This document shows positions 48,802 through 61,943 of a stretch of DNA of 64,000 bases, piece after piece. Each line of letters starts with the position of its first letter. Positions within the stretch are counted from its first letter, which is position 1. This DNA is from Siderastrea radians (taxonomy: Eukaryota; Cnidaria; Anthozoa; Scleractinia; Rhizangiidae), in assembly GCA_964017195.1 (NCBI GenBank), contig OZ024889.1, positions 60,039,858-60,103,857 of the forward strand, read 5' to 3'. The notes beneath the pieces were generated by a model that was given only the letters and a program-made list of their open reading frames with translations, was not told where the DNA came from and searched no databases. Position numbers and translations under genes: made by a program.

Positions 48802-50750
48802 TTTTTGTGGTCATGACGTCATTCAAGCCGTACGTTGTCGCAACATGCCTCATGTAGTATGTTCGAAGTGTCCTTGGATGCTCACGTGTTTATGCTGGAG
48901 AAAAATGGCGGACTAGTGGCGAACTAATAAACGCTTCAGTGAAAATACTCTTCTTTGACTTGTTTGAGGTTTAAGTAGAAAGGACGTACTTTCATGGACC
49001 TCCGCTAAGACTGATGTTATAACAGGGTAAAGGCCAATATCCTATACGACAGGACACTAACAAGAACCCGGGAAAGTAGAAGAATTTGGATGGCCTGTTA
49101 TCTCCTGTTATCCCGGGAGAAGTTTGATCTCAAGACAATATGGGCGCTGGCTTTTCATACGCTGGATTTTCAAGATGGTGATTTTGTATCCTTGGAATGA
49201 AGAAATTTCTTTGAAAAGCTATACATGAAACGGAAAAGACCTGAAGACCTGAAGACAGCATTTGATCGTGAGTTAAACTTTTTCAGTGCCGAATAATACT
49301 TCGCGAGCGAAAAACTTTTGTCATTTTCCCTCGATAATTAACGTGTGCTTGAAAGCTTCCGAAAACCGTTTTCGGGAGATTTTTGCTAGCCTGTAAACTG
49401 CCTGATGCCGGGACAACGCTATTTTTTTGTAACAAAGTTGTTTGATGGTTGACAGAACTAAGCAGCCAAAGGGATGCACGCTAATCAGTGAGAAATGCGT
49501 ATTTACATTGAAAAGTCTGTTGAGTAGCTTTCCAAAGAATGCTGCAAGAAGAGTTGTCGGTGAAAGTCCTGCTGAGGTCTTCTTTTTGAAGAAAGATAAG
49601 TCAATTTGACTGTTTCCTCCGCGGTCCACATTGGTTTTTTTTTTTGTCTTTTTGCCTTGTTGTTTTTCATCTTTTCGCGAATAACTGCACTACTGAAATG
49701 TACTGTATTTTAGGGGCCAATAAGTTGAGAAGAATTTCATCTTTACGATCCACAAATGCAATCATTTTTTTTTTCAAATTTAAGAGTATTTAGCGCGATC
49801 AGGATAAAAACGCATCACACTTAACGAGTAGAAAAGCAAGCTTTATGATAGCAAGACTCCTTTAGAATGCTTTTAAAACAAAAGTCATAAAAAGACACTC
49901 ATAGAGAACAAAGTTGAGGCAATAAACAAATTGTGAAGCAATTTCATGGAAGGAAAGCAAAATAGTCTATAACTGATCTTAAAAGAAAACCTACCTCCTC
50001 TTGGTGCAGAAAGTTGACAGCAGCTGTTTTGAAACTGCAGCAACCAAGGGAATGAAAACTGGCTCGAACAAACGCTTTCAGTGCAACTGATTCCGATTTG
50101 GTGGCATTTCGTGTTATTTGTCAAGATCGGAACACGATGAAAACCCAAAACGATAACCCGTTTAGTTTAGAGTGAGTTATATTTAGCCTGTTGTAGATAA
50201 GCGACGTTTCCGGTTCATTCAAGGGAACAGCCAGTGTGGTCTGAGATGATTTGACAAACCTTGACAGTTAAATGACAGGACATTGAAACATTGTAAAAAC
50301 CGAGCAAGACGGCGCAAAAATAAGAAAAATATTTATGCGTACAGTTTGAAGCTCGAAAAAACTAATAATAACAACAACGCTGTGTTCTCGAGTGACTTTC
50401 GAGTTCGGCCGGATTATTGTGAGCAAATCGCGGGAACAATTTGCGGCGCTGTACAGAAAACTTCCGGTTTTTTTTTTTAAAGAAAGACTTTTTGAAAGAA
50501 TCTTGCCCGTAAATAGCCCCACAAATTTAGAAGATCTTAAAAATAAAAAAAAGATACGATGTATTCAATATCCATGGATAGGGCCGGCCTGCACCCATAA
50601 AATGTCCCGCGGTTCGTTCGTCCCTAAGGCGTTAGAATTGTGTATTTAGAATTTCTCCGGTTGGTGGCGCAGAGGCATGGCGCGCGGACGGTTTGCTTTT
50701 GTTGTTATGCAGGCGAAGGTTCAAACCTTACGGAATCACGTCTTTCCTTT
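48802..50750. other. Intronic/intergenic, no recognised exon
   Basis: Includes a minus-strand ORF at 49,885-50,148 that ends next to a GTAGGT site, not otherwise supported. No domain recognised. Confidence 0.35.
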
Positions 50751-50810
50751 TTTCTTTCTTCTTCTTCTTCTTCTTCTTCTTCTTCTTCTTCTTCTTCTTC
50801 TTCTTCTTCT

Positions 50811-50869
<59 letters not shown>

Positions 50870-50890
50870 CCTCTCTCTCTCTCTCTCTCT
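50751..50890. repeat. (TTC)n followed by (TC)n microsatellite
   Basis: CTT triplets to about 50,815, then CT dinucleotides to 50,890; produces several spurious ORFs. Confidence 0.95.
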
Positions 50891-51737
50891 TCGTTATGTG
50901 GTTTCGTTTGCTGGTTCCTTTACGCGAAACTCCTAGATAAGAAAGTAACAAAATTCGGCCTGAAGGCGGCAAGCGAAAAAAAAAAAGCCGTCATTTTGTG
51001 TTCAACTGTTCGAGGTACCTGAACTGCTTTATTTAGGTCGCATACCTTTTTTAGCCTCAACCCCTAACCGACACAGACGTACACACACTTTTTCCTCTTT
51101 CTTCCATATATAAGGGCCGTGGGTTATGTTCTCACCAAATGGCGCGAACGAGTCAGCGCACGCAGTTTCTAAACCTTGTTCACCGTTTGCTATTCACGCC
51201 GAAAGGGTCACCTCACTTTAAATAGTATACATGTCATCAGAGGCAACTCCCTCGAATATTGTGCAAGTTGAAAGATTCAGTAAACGCCATGACAAAGCTC
51301 TATCACATGACTCTATCTCTGCATTTCCCCTTTAATTTGAGCTGTACGTGAATGTGAAGATTGGCCACAAATTGGCCATCTCATTGCCTGAGACTAAACT
51401 GAAATTTCATTGACACCACCTTTTCTCATTTCAAGTTTAACGTGCTTTAATATTTTTTATGCCAATTCACACAGATACAAATTAAGAGGTAGCCAGTGAT
51501 AACTTGCTTTTATCCAATCGTAACACTAGTTTAGCAACCACTTGGGTATTTAAATTTGATCTAGAACTCTATTCAGAGACTACGCATCAAGTTTTAAAAC
51601 AATGTAGGACCCCTTGCAGCAGGGGGTTTTGAGCAGCTCCGCTGTTAGGCTGGCCTATCTACATATATTATCAATGATCAAAGGGAATTTACCTAGTTCA
51701 GCTTTACATGCAATATTGGATGCCTTGTTATGAACTT

Positions 51738-52768
51738 CTAAATAAAGTTTACAGAATTGTAAATGAGTTTTTTCGGTTGCGGAGCTGTCCCACGACTTAA
51801 AATCTGATTTCGCAAAGGCACCCCAAACTTCACTATTGTGTAAATTTTACACGTAAGAGAAGGTTTCAGTTTATTAAAATCAGTGTGCCGTCGTAGACCA
51901 AAGAAAGTATGAAGAGCTTTTTGTCGAAGGTGTTCAAGCGAAAGTGTAAAATTTCCGAAAGATGAGATGCGAGTCCCCAGGTAGGTATAGTTTTGGACAA
52001 TGTCTATTATTTCACTGCCTATGTGAAAAACACAATCACACTTTTTTGTGCATCGTTGAAAAATCATTATCTTGGTTTTCTTAGGGTTTATTCTTAGCAA
52101 CCAAGAGTTGCAATATAGCTCGTTTAGGCAATTTTGCAATCCTGCTTTTGATCGTGATAATGTAATTAAGTCGTCGGCATAAAAAAAACAGAGTTGAGTT
52201 TGGTGCCATTTGGTAGCACGAACGGATCAGATAGTATTGTTTAACGAGAAAGCTAAATCATCGACGTATAGGTTAAAGCGCAAAGGACTTAAAATGCAGC
52301 CTTGGCGCAGACCTTTGGCGTATTGAAAAGATCGCGTTTGGCCATTTTCAATTCTAACAGAGGAGGTAGAATTCGAACATAAACTTTTAATTGCATTATA
52401 GAAGTTTCCTCGGATATTGATTTGTAACAGCTTGTGTAGAAGTCCATCATACCAGATCGAATCAAATGCTTTCCTAAAGTCCGCAAAACATGCATATACT
52501 TTCGTTTGGTGACAATTGACATATCTGTCTATTAATGTTCGTAGTGCAAGAACATGGTCTGCTGTTCGATTATTTGCTAGAAAACCAATTTGAGATTTAT
52601 GAAGTGTATTAAGCAACCAAACGTGTTCAAGAAGTCTTTGATTGAGAATGGAACAAAATAGTTTACCAAGACAACTAGAAATACATATTCCCCGATAATC
52701 TGAGGGACCATTTTCAGTCCCACTTTTAAAGATTGGTGTTATAAGGCCACCGCACCATGTTTGAGGTA
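51738..52768 (-). pseudogene. Non-LTR reverse transcriptase fragment (frameshifted at YADD)
   Basis: Frames on the minus strand give SGTENGPSDYRGICISSCLG, LHKSQIGFL, ADFRKAFDSIWYDGL, GLRQGCILSPLRFNLYVDDL and, in another frame after a T run at about 52,186, the YADDL catalytic motif followed by NPKKTKIMIF. A stop and frameshift at the T run make it non-functional. 5' truncated near 52,768. Confidence 0.8.
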
Positions 52769-53043
52769 TAGCGCCCGAGCTAAGTGGTTAGGACGGTTAT
52801 ACTCATCCAAGCTCGAATTTTTTTCTTCTCAGACTTCATTCTACCCAGAGCCTGTATGCCAAGGTTTGCAACTACGTGCCAACAAGCGATTTTTTCTTGT
52901 AAAGGCTGTCACAATACTAAAGCGCGATAAAAAGCAGCAGCTCTGGTTTTAATCGCGCGCTGGCGGTGCCACACGTTTAAAAAGGTCGAGCCGTCGGTGC
53001 AAACAAAACCGTTCTGAAATCTGAAGATTTGTATATGTAATCG

Positions 53044-53072
53044 CATGAGGCCGAGTAGAATTAAGGATAAAT

Positions 53073-53115
<43 letters not shown>

Positions 53116-53188
53116 CGCAGCGACGAGGGCAATTTGTGAAAACTTTGAAAATACAAGTGAAATTTATCCTTAATTCTACGAGGACTCA
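53044..53188. repeat. Foldback of 145 bp
   Basis: TAGAATTAAGGATAAATTTT and its complement flank arms including TTTTCAAAGTTTTCACAAA around the GTCGCGCAGCGAC centre. Confidence 0.85.
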
Positions 53189-54615
53189 ATGCGATTACTT
53201 GTTTATAACAAAGAAGGCAAAATTTGCGGAAAACTTTCCATGCACGTTAAAACACAATCAGCCAGCCCTCAGAATAAGAGTACCCGCTCGTAAACAATTC
53301 ACCTAACAAGCAGTGTAACTGTGGTTCAGCGCACAGAACAAGAAAGACTGACCATTATGTACATCTTAAGAGATAAATACAATTCTAGCTCATTGACAAA
53401 ACACACTTAAAACTCAATTAACCCTGGCCAGTAAATTTTATTCACCTGAGTTGCAAAACTTTCTCTCCCTGGAAAAATTATCGACCACGTCGGTCTAAAG
53501 TTTTCAGTAGTCTTAAAACAAATAGCCATTTGCAGTTTCCCGTAACACAAATAGAGGTTCACCTTTTGGATTTTCTCTTCAAGCAAACACGCGATTTCCA
53601 TACCATTTTTACCAACCAAACCGGTTAAAAGTCAAACTTTGAAGCGATCCGTGTGTTGAACAACTCAAAATCCGTTTCTCGATTCAAGACGCCCACAAAA
53701 TGCAAATGGCGCTCTCTCGCCCTCAGCCAATCAAATGCGATTAATTTTGGCGCTTGGCCAATCAGGAATTAGTAATTTCGCCCTCTTCCGAAAGAAAATT
53801 AAGAAAAAATGCCCTCTGTCTCAACCAATCAGCATTCAGTAATTTTGCCCTCTATGTTATAAGATGCCTTATCACCCAATACTTCGACTAAGAGTTTTTG
53901 TTCAGTTCCTGCAAAGCATTATAGTCCAAAGTTGTGGCACAGTGAAAGAGCTAATTCATTTGTTACTGTTCAATTAAATGACCAGGACGAAACGTACATT
54001 GAATCGAAGTGAACGGCGAAAAGGAAAGTGCCGTCAAAAGGTTACTTCTAAAGAAGAACGACGTCGACTGCCGAATGTGAGGAGAAAGTCGTTGCAGAAA
54101 CCTTCTATTTCATTGAACTCCTTCGGTGCCACGCTGCATCTTAACTGTATGTCGCTAATCCGTTCTGTCAGGGACGAGGCGGTGCTTACCTCGTCACGGG
54201 TCCTCCTTCCTCCCTTTTCTCTCTTTCCACTATCCTCTTCAATGTTGTTTTAGGACTCTTTCGCTTTCGACAATTCCTTCGCTTTGTGGTCGACGATGCG
54301 CAACTAACACAGTAGCTTCACCTCATCGTTAACCTGAAGATTTTTTCCAAGTCAATGGGAAATTTTACCCGTTCTTAGAAGTCGCATTCTCACTTTGGTC
54401 GTCGTTCTTGACTTCCTTTCAGTAACGATGAATAAAATAGTAGTGTAGTGGGATCTGAAGGACGTTCTGCCCTTCCATAAGTTACGTTTTCCTTAACAAC
54501 AGTAAACTCTATTTTTTCTAAACTTTGCAAACTCCTCTTTATTACTAACGGAAGATTGCTTCAACGAACTTCTATCTTCCTCTTCAGCTCTTCAATAATT
54601 GTACCGTGGGAATAA

Positions 54616-57431
54616 TTAACAATTATTCTACGAGAGCGCGCTGGATATCGAATGATAGATAACCAACGAGGCGCGTAGCGCCGAGTTGGTTATAATCATT
54701 TGATATCCAGCAAGCCCGAGTAGAATAATTGTTTTATTAAAAACTTAACCACTATTAAAAAAAAATCAGAAAGAACGGGAAAAATGAGAAAAGAAATTTA
54801 AGCGGAACAAGAATCGATCACATGACTGAACGAAAAAGGCGCCAAAACCTTGCGAAGTGTTGCAGCGTTTCCTTGCAAAGCTGACTGACTCAATGAAAAC
54901 TGCTCGAAAGTGAACAACGTAGCACACGTTTTGGAAAAAATCTTCTAATTATTGGCTCTGAAATATGGTACATGTTTGATTTTTCCTGAACACTGTTGTA
55001 ATCATCGTTCAAAGCGGATTGAAGCTGTACAATTTCACCATATAGCTGCTGGAGTTGAAACTGAACAAGTTTGTAATCTGTTCGCATAACGGAGCCATCA
55101 TGTGCGTGTTTGATCGAACTGAAGACAGAACAAATTTGAACAGTTGAACTTGAAGAGGTATTTTCTATGCAGCTCAGAAGCAAGATTACTGTAGCGAGGA
55201 ACATTAGAATTCACCATCATAGTTTGTTAAACGCAAAGCGCAAAATGTAGTTGTTCTCGGTTTAGAGGTTGCGGACGGAATGGTAAAAACAACATTCAAA
55301 CAACTGGAAAAGTGATTCAACTCCGTTTACATGGCATCCAATTTTTATCCGAGCATTTGGACCTGTTGGAACACAGAGCTACAACAAGTGCAGGTAAACC
55401 AGTGTCCTGATTTTGCATGTTAATTAAAGCCGAAAAACAATCTCGCCCTTCCTTCCTTCTTGGTAGTTTGCAGCTGTATTTTTTTAGCACTTGTTTAGAC
55501 TGCTTCATGATTTTCGCACCGACTCGCCATGAATGTGTGATAGTTTTTATTAAATGCTCCAGCCCCATTTCATTGTGTTTTATTTTATGTCTTGTCTTGA
55601 TATTTTGAAGTGGAAATCCTTTCTGATAATACCTACCGTTTGTTCATTTTCAATGATCGACGTGACGATCGATGAAAGAAATTAATTGTGAACACAACGC
55701 TTAATGCTTAAATTTCTCAGTTTCTGCACGGTTTCTTCAAACAATTTTGATTTGTGTTAGACGACGCTGTTGGTGATGCTTGTTGGTGACGTTGTTGGAA
55801 TTTCTGCTTAATTTAAATTTGCTGGCAAGTGTTTTTCTCGTCCATTTTTCTCGCCGGGTTGCTCGCGAGGAAAAAACTTTCAGCTCACTTTGTTGGTGAG
55901 TGTTCATTGACCATATTTGGTCGCAGCAGGTATATGAGCTGATAGCCTAGCTCCGTTGAGCCAATCAAAATGCTAGAAATCCAATATACCTAGTCCAGTT
56001 TTTAATAATAAGCATTAGCATAAGCTATAATAAGCATTATTAAAAACTGGACTAGGTATATTGGATTTCTAGCATTTTGATTGGCTCAACGGAGCTAGGC
56101 TATCAGCTCATATACCTGCTGCGACCAAATATGGTCAATGAACACTCAACAACAAAGTGAGCTGAAAGTTTTTTCCTCGCGAGCAACCCGGCGAGAAAAA
56201 TGGACGAGAAAAATCACTTGCCAGCAAATTTAAATTAAGCAGAAATTCCAACAACGTCACCAACAAGCATCACCAACAGCGTCGTCTAACACAAATCAAA
56301 ATTGTTTGAAGAAACCGTGCAGAAACTGAGAAATGTAAGCATTAAGCGTTGTGTTTACAATTACTTTCTTTCATCGATCGTCACGTCGATCATTGAAATT
56401 GAACAAACGGTAGGTATTATCAGAAAGGATTTCCACTTCAAAATATCAAGACAAGACATAAAATAAAACACAATGAAATGGGGCTGGAGCATTTAATAAA
56501 AACTATCACACATTCATGGCGAGTCGGTGCGAAAATCATGAAGCAGTCTAAACAAGTGCTAAAAAAATACAGCTGCAAACTACCAAGAAGGAAGGAAGGG
56601 CGAGATTGTTTTTCGGCTTTAATTAACATGCAAAATCAGGACACTGGTTTACCTGCACTTGTTGTAGCTCTGTGTTCCAACAGGTCCAAATGCTCGGATA
56701 AAAATTGGATGCCATGTAAACGGAGTTGAATCACTTTTCCAGTTGTTTGAATGTTGTTTTTACCATTCCGTCCGCAACCTCTAAACCGAGAACAACTGCA
56801 TTTTGCGCTTTGCGTTTAACAAACTATGATGGTGAATTCTAATGTTCCTCGCTACAGTAAGCTTGCTTCTTAGCTGCATAGAAAATACCTCTTCAAGTTC
56901 AACTGCTCAAATTTGTTCTGTCTTCAGTTCGATAAAACACGCACATGATGGCTCCGTTATGCGAACAGATTACAAACTTGTTCAGTTTCAACTCCAGCAG
57001 CTATATGGTGAAATTGTACAGCTTCAATCCGCTTTGAACGATGATTACAACAGTGTTTAGGAAAAATCAAACATGTACCATATTTCAGAGCCAATAATTA
57101 GAAGATTTTTTTCCAAAACGTGTGCTACGTTGTTCACTTTCGAGCAGTTTTCATTGATTCAGTCAGCTTTGCAAGGAAACGCTGCAACACTTCGCAAGGT
57201 TTTGGCGCCTTTTTCGTTCAGTCATGTGATCGATTCTTGTTCCACTTAAATTTCTTTTCTCATTTTTCCCGTTCTTTCTGATTTTTTTTTAATAGTGGTT
57301 AAGTTTTTAATAAAACAATTATTCTACTCGGGCTTGCTGGATATCAAATGATTATAACCAACTCGGCGCTACGCGCCTCGTTGGTTATCTATCATTCGAT
57401 ATCCAGCGCGCCCTCGTAGAATAATTGTTAA
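54616..57431. mobile_element. Giant palindromic foldback, TTAACAATTATTC ends
   Basis: Positions p and 112,046-p are complementary over about 1.4-kb arms with scattered differences and small indels. The centre is at about 56,023. The ends read TTAACAATTATTC with TTAA on both sides. Each arm's outer 115 bp is itself a hairpin (GGATATCGAATGATAGATAA near 54,641 against TTGATATCC near 54,709). The small open frames inside are duplicated in both arms and have no known domain. It lies in the intron between MAM exons. Confidence 0.85.
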
Positions 57432-57451
57432 ATATAACTTTGCATCCCTAC

Positions 57452-57720
57452 CTGAAACTCGCCGCCGCTGGAGCCGATGTCGATGCTGGCATTTTTCCAG
57501 CTGTTTCCCTGTTCCCCTTTTCTTCTCCATAGCATCACCCTGTCGTTTATTTTTACGTCTTGTCGCTGTAAGGACACATCAAGACTTCCTACATCACGTC
57601 CATACATGTGGTAGAAGAATCGAAAACATCTAGGACCTCGCATGAGGGGGCTCAGTAGCTTCGCATTTTCATTTTTCTTTCTGGGAGACGACGCCTCTAT
57701 GTAGATGTAATTTCCACCTC
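57452..57720 (-). CDS. MAM domain 2, middle exon
   Basis: Acceptor CTATTATTCCAG, donor GTAGGG after TTTCAG. Encodes GGNYIYIEASSPRKKNENAK, then MRGPRCFRFFYHMYGRDVGS and IDIGSSGGEFQ. The first MAM-2 exon was not found between here and 60,645; it may be lost or displaced. The palindrome ends 21 bp to the left, right after the donor. Confidence 0.82.
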
Positions 57721-57868
57721 CTGGAATAATAGAAGAATGCAAGGGTCGGAAAAATTCGGCTTGCATCCTCTGTCTGCATGGGTAATGCTCTTAAATTGGA
57801 TTTGTCTTAAAAATGTTATGGTCCTCCGAATCTTTAGCATCCGATTTCAACTTATGTACTTCCTATAT

Positions 57869-58522
57869 TTAAGGTGATTCCATCGAAATAGAAGGAATAT
57901 TTAAAAATTTCTAAGACTTGGTCTAACGGGTAATTATGTTCCGAACATTTCAAAAATGCAATAAAAAATAGGGGTCACCGAGCTTGTTTTGGCACAAAAT
58001 GGATAGCCATTGATAGTAACTATACGACCCGCAAGGTTTTCCTAGGAGACCCTAGTAATCAGAAGTGAAAACCATAATTTCTTAAAAAGTCATAACTTGT
58101 ATTGAAATATTGGAGCAGTTCAACAAAATGGACATTTATCTTGCATTGTGTACTATTTTAGTTGAACAGGAATTAAGGACATGAAAAAAAATGAAAGAAT
58201 TTGCCGCGTGCGTACATACCCTGCTGTACCTAAAGACGTGTTCTTTTCAGCATTTAAATAAAAATATCTCAAAGCAGAATTTTTAACTTTTCTTGAAATC
58301 GCAGTATATTGTATTCGACCGTGTGCCATTTGAATTAATGCATTAAAAAATGGGGGTCACCGAGCTCGTTTAGGAGAAAACGACCTGTTATTTCTCTGAA
58401 CTGCTCAGCTATCACAGAAAACCTATCAAGTTCCGAACGTGCGCGCGCCCCTGCGCGCGCTAATCACGCAAAAAATGATGCGTAGAAAGGATGCGCAATG
58501 CAATTGAAGGGAATCACCTTAA
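57869..58522. mobile_element. MITE with TTAAGGTGATTCC ends
   Basis: Left 57,869-57,881 and right complement 58,510-58,522. Two internal GGGGTCACCGAGCT blocks near 57,971 and 58,354. Subterminal GGATGCGCAATGCAA is shared with the 27.2-kb element. Confidence 0.65.
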
Positions 58523-60644
58523 TTTGGCCGTGGTAAAAAAATCCGCTGAATGCTAACTGAAACGGAGCCTACATCATAATCCAAGTCAATTACAGCCCTC
58601 GAAATGTTTTCGAATTTGGACAGTAGATTGCTATGATAAAAACATAAAAACGACATTGTGCCCAGCAACGCGTATTAAATTAGAAAAGTTTCTTGTGTGG
58701 AAACTGAGTCAACTAAGATAACAAGACGAAGGGAACATTGCAACAGGAACTCGCCCCTAGACAGTATGAGAACAACGACATCGCTAAAAGACTTAAAAAG
58801 CCATAAGAGACACGAACGCTTAGTATTTTAAAGGGGCAGTATCACGAGGATTTTGCTCGCGTTTGACCCCACTGAAAAGCCAACAGTCACATTAACATCT
58901 ATGAAAGCCTAAAAATATTGGTCATTTTCTTGTTCAGACACCATACTAATTCAGTGAAGCTATTACTAAGTGTCTTTGGCCACGGATAGCCAAGATGGAA
59001 GTGGATTACAACTTGAAAATGTCCAGCGAACGTTTTCAAATTTCATGCTTGTATCTTACAAAATCATTGAAAAACTATTATGGTTTGCTTTCCTTGCAAA
59101 AATTCACTTGATATCTTCCTCTTGATGTTCCAGGAGCACTTTGTGGATTCCAACAACAGGGTTACACGTTGGTCCTTCGTGTGGTGTCAGACAGATAGTT
59201 TCCACAGTCAACAGTTCAACAACATTATGCAAATTGTGCATTATTTGCAGCTCTCAAGTAAGCAAGAAAGTGCGAGTATTTCGAATTATTTGTTACCAGT
59301 GTGATCTGAGGTCGGCCCAGTTCCTCGGCTCGGGGTTCCACTTGAACGCATGTACCAGGGAAAATCGTCCGCAGGCGGTAAAACGTTTCGCCATCCACAA
59401 AGGCTCTCTTTGAAGGTACAGTTTTCTGGAACCACAGATCATAACATATACAGTCATTATGAATTATAGTAAATATGTAAGAAAGTAAATTCACTTAACT
59501 TGGTTAAGCAGGCTTAACTATCACAAAGATTTGTCTTACGCGGGTATTGAAAGCAAGGTCTGCAGGGACGTACCAGGTAGGCAACAGAATCAAAAGAAAA
59601 GTAATGCAAAAATTCTGGAACTATAAAATTACTATAATGTTAGCAGATGTGCAATATGGGAAGTACCCATCAAATCAGATCAAAGACATACGTTGAGATC
59701 TGATAGTTATTGATTGGTGCGTTGAATCGCACACAGATAAGAGAAGCCTGACAGCCAATCAAACAAAACTCCACCTATTTTAATTACAAGATTAACGTCA
59801 TTAAAAGTGTAAATCTTCCCCAATATTAACCATCGTCGTGCCTTGACTGTGCTGGAGTCAAGCGCCGGCCTTGATGAGCCTTGTGGTTTGTTCAATCCAG
59901 TGGATTGGACGCAAACTTTTACTGTTCCAGGACCCAGAGAGAAACAAGGAGAAACAAGGAGAGAAAATGGGCCAAATTAATTGTGGGGCCCCAGTCTCTT
60001 TCGTCGTCCCACCACTGCCTTTCTGGTTTGTCGGTTTTCTTTTCTTCTTTCTTACTCAGAACCATGTCTAATACGACTATCCCGTTAACATGGCCTCCTT
60101 ATTATCGGGACCACTTTATTTTTACGCGAAAAAAAACTGCATGTATGCAGTCATGTTCTTATGTAAAACACCGTTTTTATCAGGTCACTCCATTAATCAA
60201 TATAACCCTGGGATCCACTGTGCTACTTTATGGTTTTCTATAATTTGAAGAACATTCTACGTTTTAAACAAAAAAAACAAAACAAAACAGTATTTTCATC
60301 ATTTTGCAGTGATGCTCGCCGTCACTGTTACTGGATAATTTCTGGACAACTTTTGACGTGCTTTTAAAAACTTTCTGATGGCTTAGTTCTGTTTTAACTG
60401 GCCAACCAATTACTAAAACAGTGGAACAAGGAGGTGTCAGTTTTAAGAAAGCGGAAGTGGAGCTCATTGCCAACTCTGACTCCTTTCAGTTGCTTTTTGA
60501 TTGTTCAGTTAACACGGAAGCCGTCAGAAAGGTAAAGAAAAGATGTGTGTCAAAAAGCTTTCAATATCGAATAAAAGATCCTACCAACTGACAACGACAC
60601 CGCGTATCACTGTAACAAGTAAGTTCTCGTACAGAAACTATCAC
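58523..60644. other. Intronic/intergenic
   Basis: No MAM-type exon found here. A minus frame at 59,225-59,494 has no recognised domain. Contains A/T-rich DNA only. Confidence 0.4.
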
Positions 60645-60768
60645 CTTCAAACATGTGAGACGGCGTAGTTTTGCCAACACTACTGCAGGTCAGGTTGTTG
60701 CTGAAGGTGATTTCGTCGACAGCAATGTCAGCGGTAAATGACAGGCCGGCCACACCTTCAATTATCAC
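60645..60768 (-). CDS. MAM domain 1, last exon
   Basis: Acceptor TTTTGCAG, donor GTGATA. Encodes VIIEGVAGLSFTADIAVDEI then FSNNLTCS, a MAM C-terminal block. Confidence 0.75.
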
Positions 60769-60777
60769 CTGCAAAAC

Positions 60778-60828
<51 letters not shown>

Positions 60829-60888
60829 TTAATGATGATGATGATGATGATGATGAGGATGAGGATGAGGATGATGATGATGATGATG

Positions 60889-60932
<44 letters not shown>

Positions 60933-60949
60933 TATAATAATAATTATTA
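60778..60949. repeat. (ATA)n(GAT)n microsatellite
   Basis: ATA triplets, then GAT/GAG triplets at about 60,832-60,889, then ATA triplets. Adjacent DNA at 60,950-61,055 is a minus-strand fragment (AENTEVRANRIDARV) of the retroelement family seen at 31.7 kb. Confidence 0.9.
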
Positions 60950-61206
60950 CTCTTGCATCAATTCTGTTTGCTCTAACTTCCGTATTCTCAGCGTAGACCG
61001 CTACATCCCAGAAGGCTTTGGCTCGTTCGTTCTCGTACATCGGCTTTGGCTGCACTGGCGAGTACCATGGGGGTATTTCCGTTATTAAATTCCGATCTTT
61101 GAGATCTCGAAAAAAAGTACCTTCAAAGCTGCATTGTGCCTGGCAATGTACCTTGTCTTAGCTAGCGTACTACATCCTGCAAGGATATGGTAGTCTTCTC
61201 TTAAGA

Positions 61207-61443
61207 CAAAGAGAAGACTACCAAGTACACTGCTCTGCGATGGGAGATTAAGCAACAGTATCCCGGATATGAGATGAAACAATACAATGTTATTATCGAT
61301 GTACTGGGTGGATGGTCTGAAGATCTTGAGGCGAAGATGAAGGAGTTAGTAGGCGAACGAACTAAGCATGCACTGAAGCGTATGCAGAAAGGTGTTCTGT
61401 CGCACAGTTTAAATATTGCTCGCTCTTTTAAGATTTTGTTGTA
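61207..61443 (+). pseudogene. 3' end of a non-LTR retrotransposon ORF
   Basis: Frame [20 protein letters not shown], then [13 protein letters not shown] and [15 protein letters not shown] to a stop. Same family as the copy at 31,741-32,434; truncated at the 5' side. A 3' UTR follows with CCCTGTGCATGC and then TAGGATGGTAGCATA. Confidence 0.65.
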
Positions 61444-61943
61444 GTGCGGAATGGTCTTAGATTTTTATGTGGTTCCAGAGAACGAATTTTAATTTTTTTT
61501 TTAATTGCGGTAAAAGACATCTTTTAGATTTTAACTTGACAATTTTTTAAAGGAATTGTTTTAAGTTTCTAGGCTTGTATTTATTTGAGGCATTTTAGTA
61601 TTTAAGAGACGTTGAACATTTTAGCGGCATTAGCGCTTTTTATTCATTTAAGTAGAAGTTAGGTTTTTTTTTGTTCCCTCGAAAATTAGCTGCATAGGCT
61701 ACGTTCGTGCCCTGTGCATGCTTTTTAGGATGGTAGCATATATACGACTTCTATTGCTTAACAAACGTGTCGATAACATTGACCAATCAGTTTGGAATAT
61801 CCCACCCAATTTTTCTTAGACATGTTTTCCTGGATAAGAACACAGCGCGATGTAGTGGAATCGAAAAGTATTTGTTTTTACAGACTGTTATTTATGCTCG
61901 AAAATTTCACCTATATGCACATATGCAAAATTTAAAATTTTAC

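Noticed and set aside
50640..51022. Overlapping ORFs of Ser, Leu or Phe runs
   Set aside because: Translation of the (TTC)n(TC)n microsatellite.
54890..57060. Mirrored ORFs of about 60-104 codons
   Set aside because: Duplicated only because they lie in the palindrome arms; one arm version is truncated by a stop; no domain. Not called as genes.
59225..59494. Possible missing first exon of MAM domain 2
   Set aside because: Residues do not show the C-x-F...C...G-P-x-x-D pattern of MAM starts, and splice sites are weak.
60738..61088. Asn/Asp-rich and Ile-rich ORFs on both strands
   Set aside because: Translation of the ATA/GAT microsatellite.
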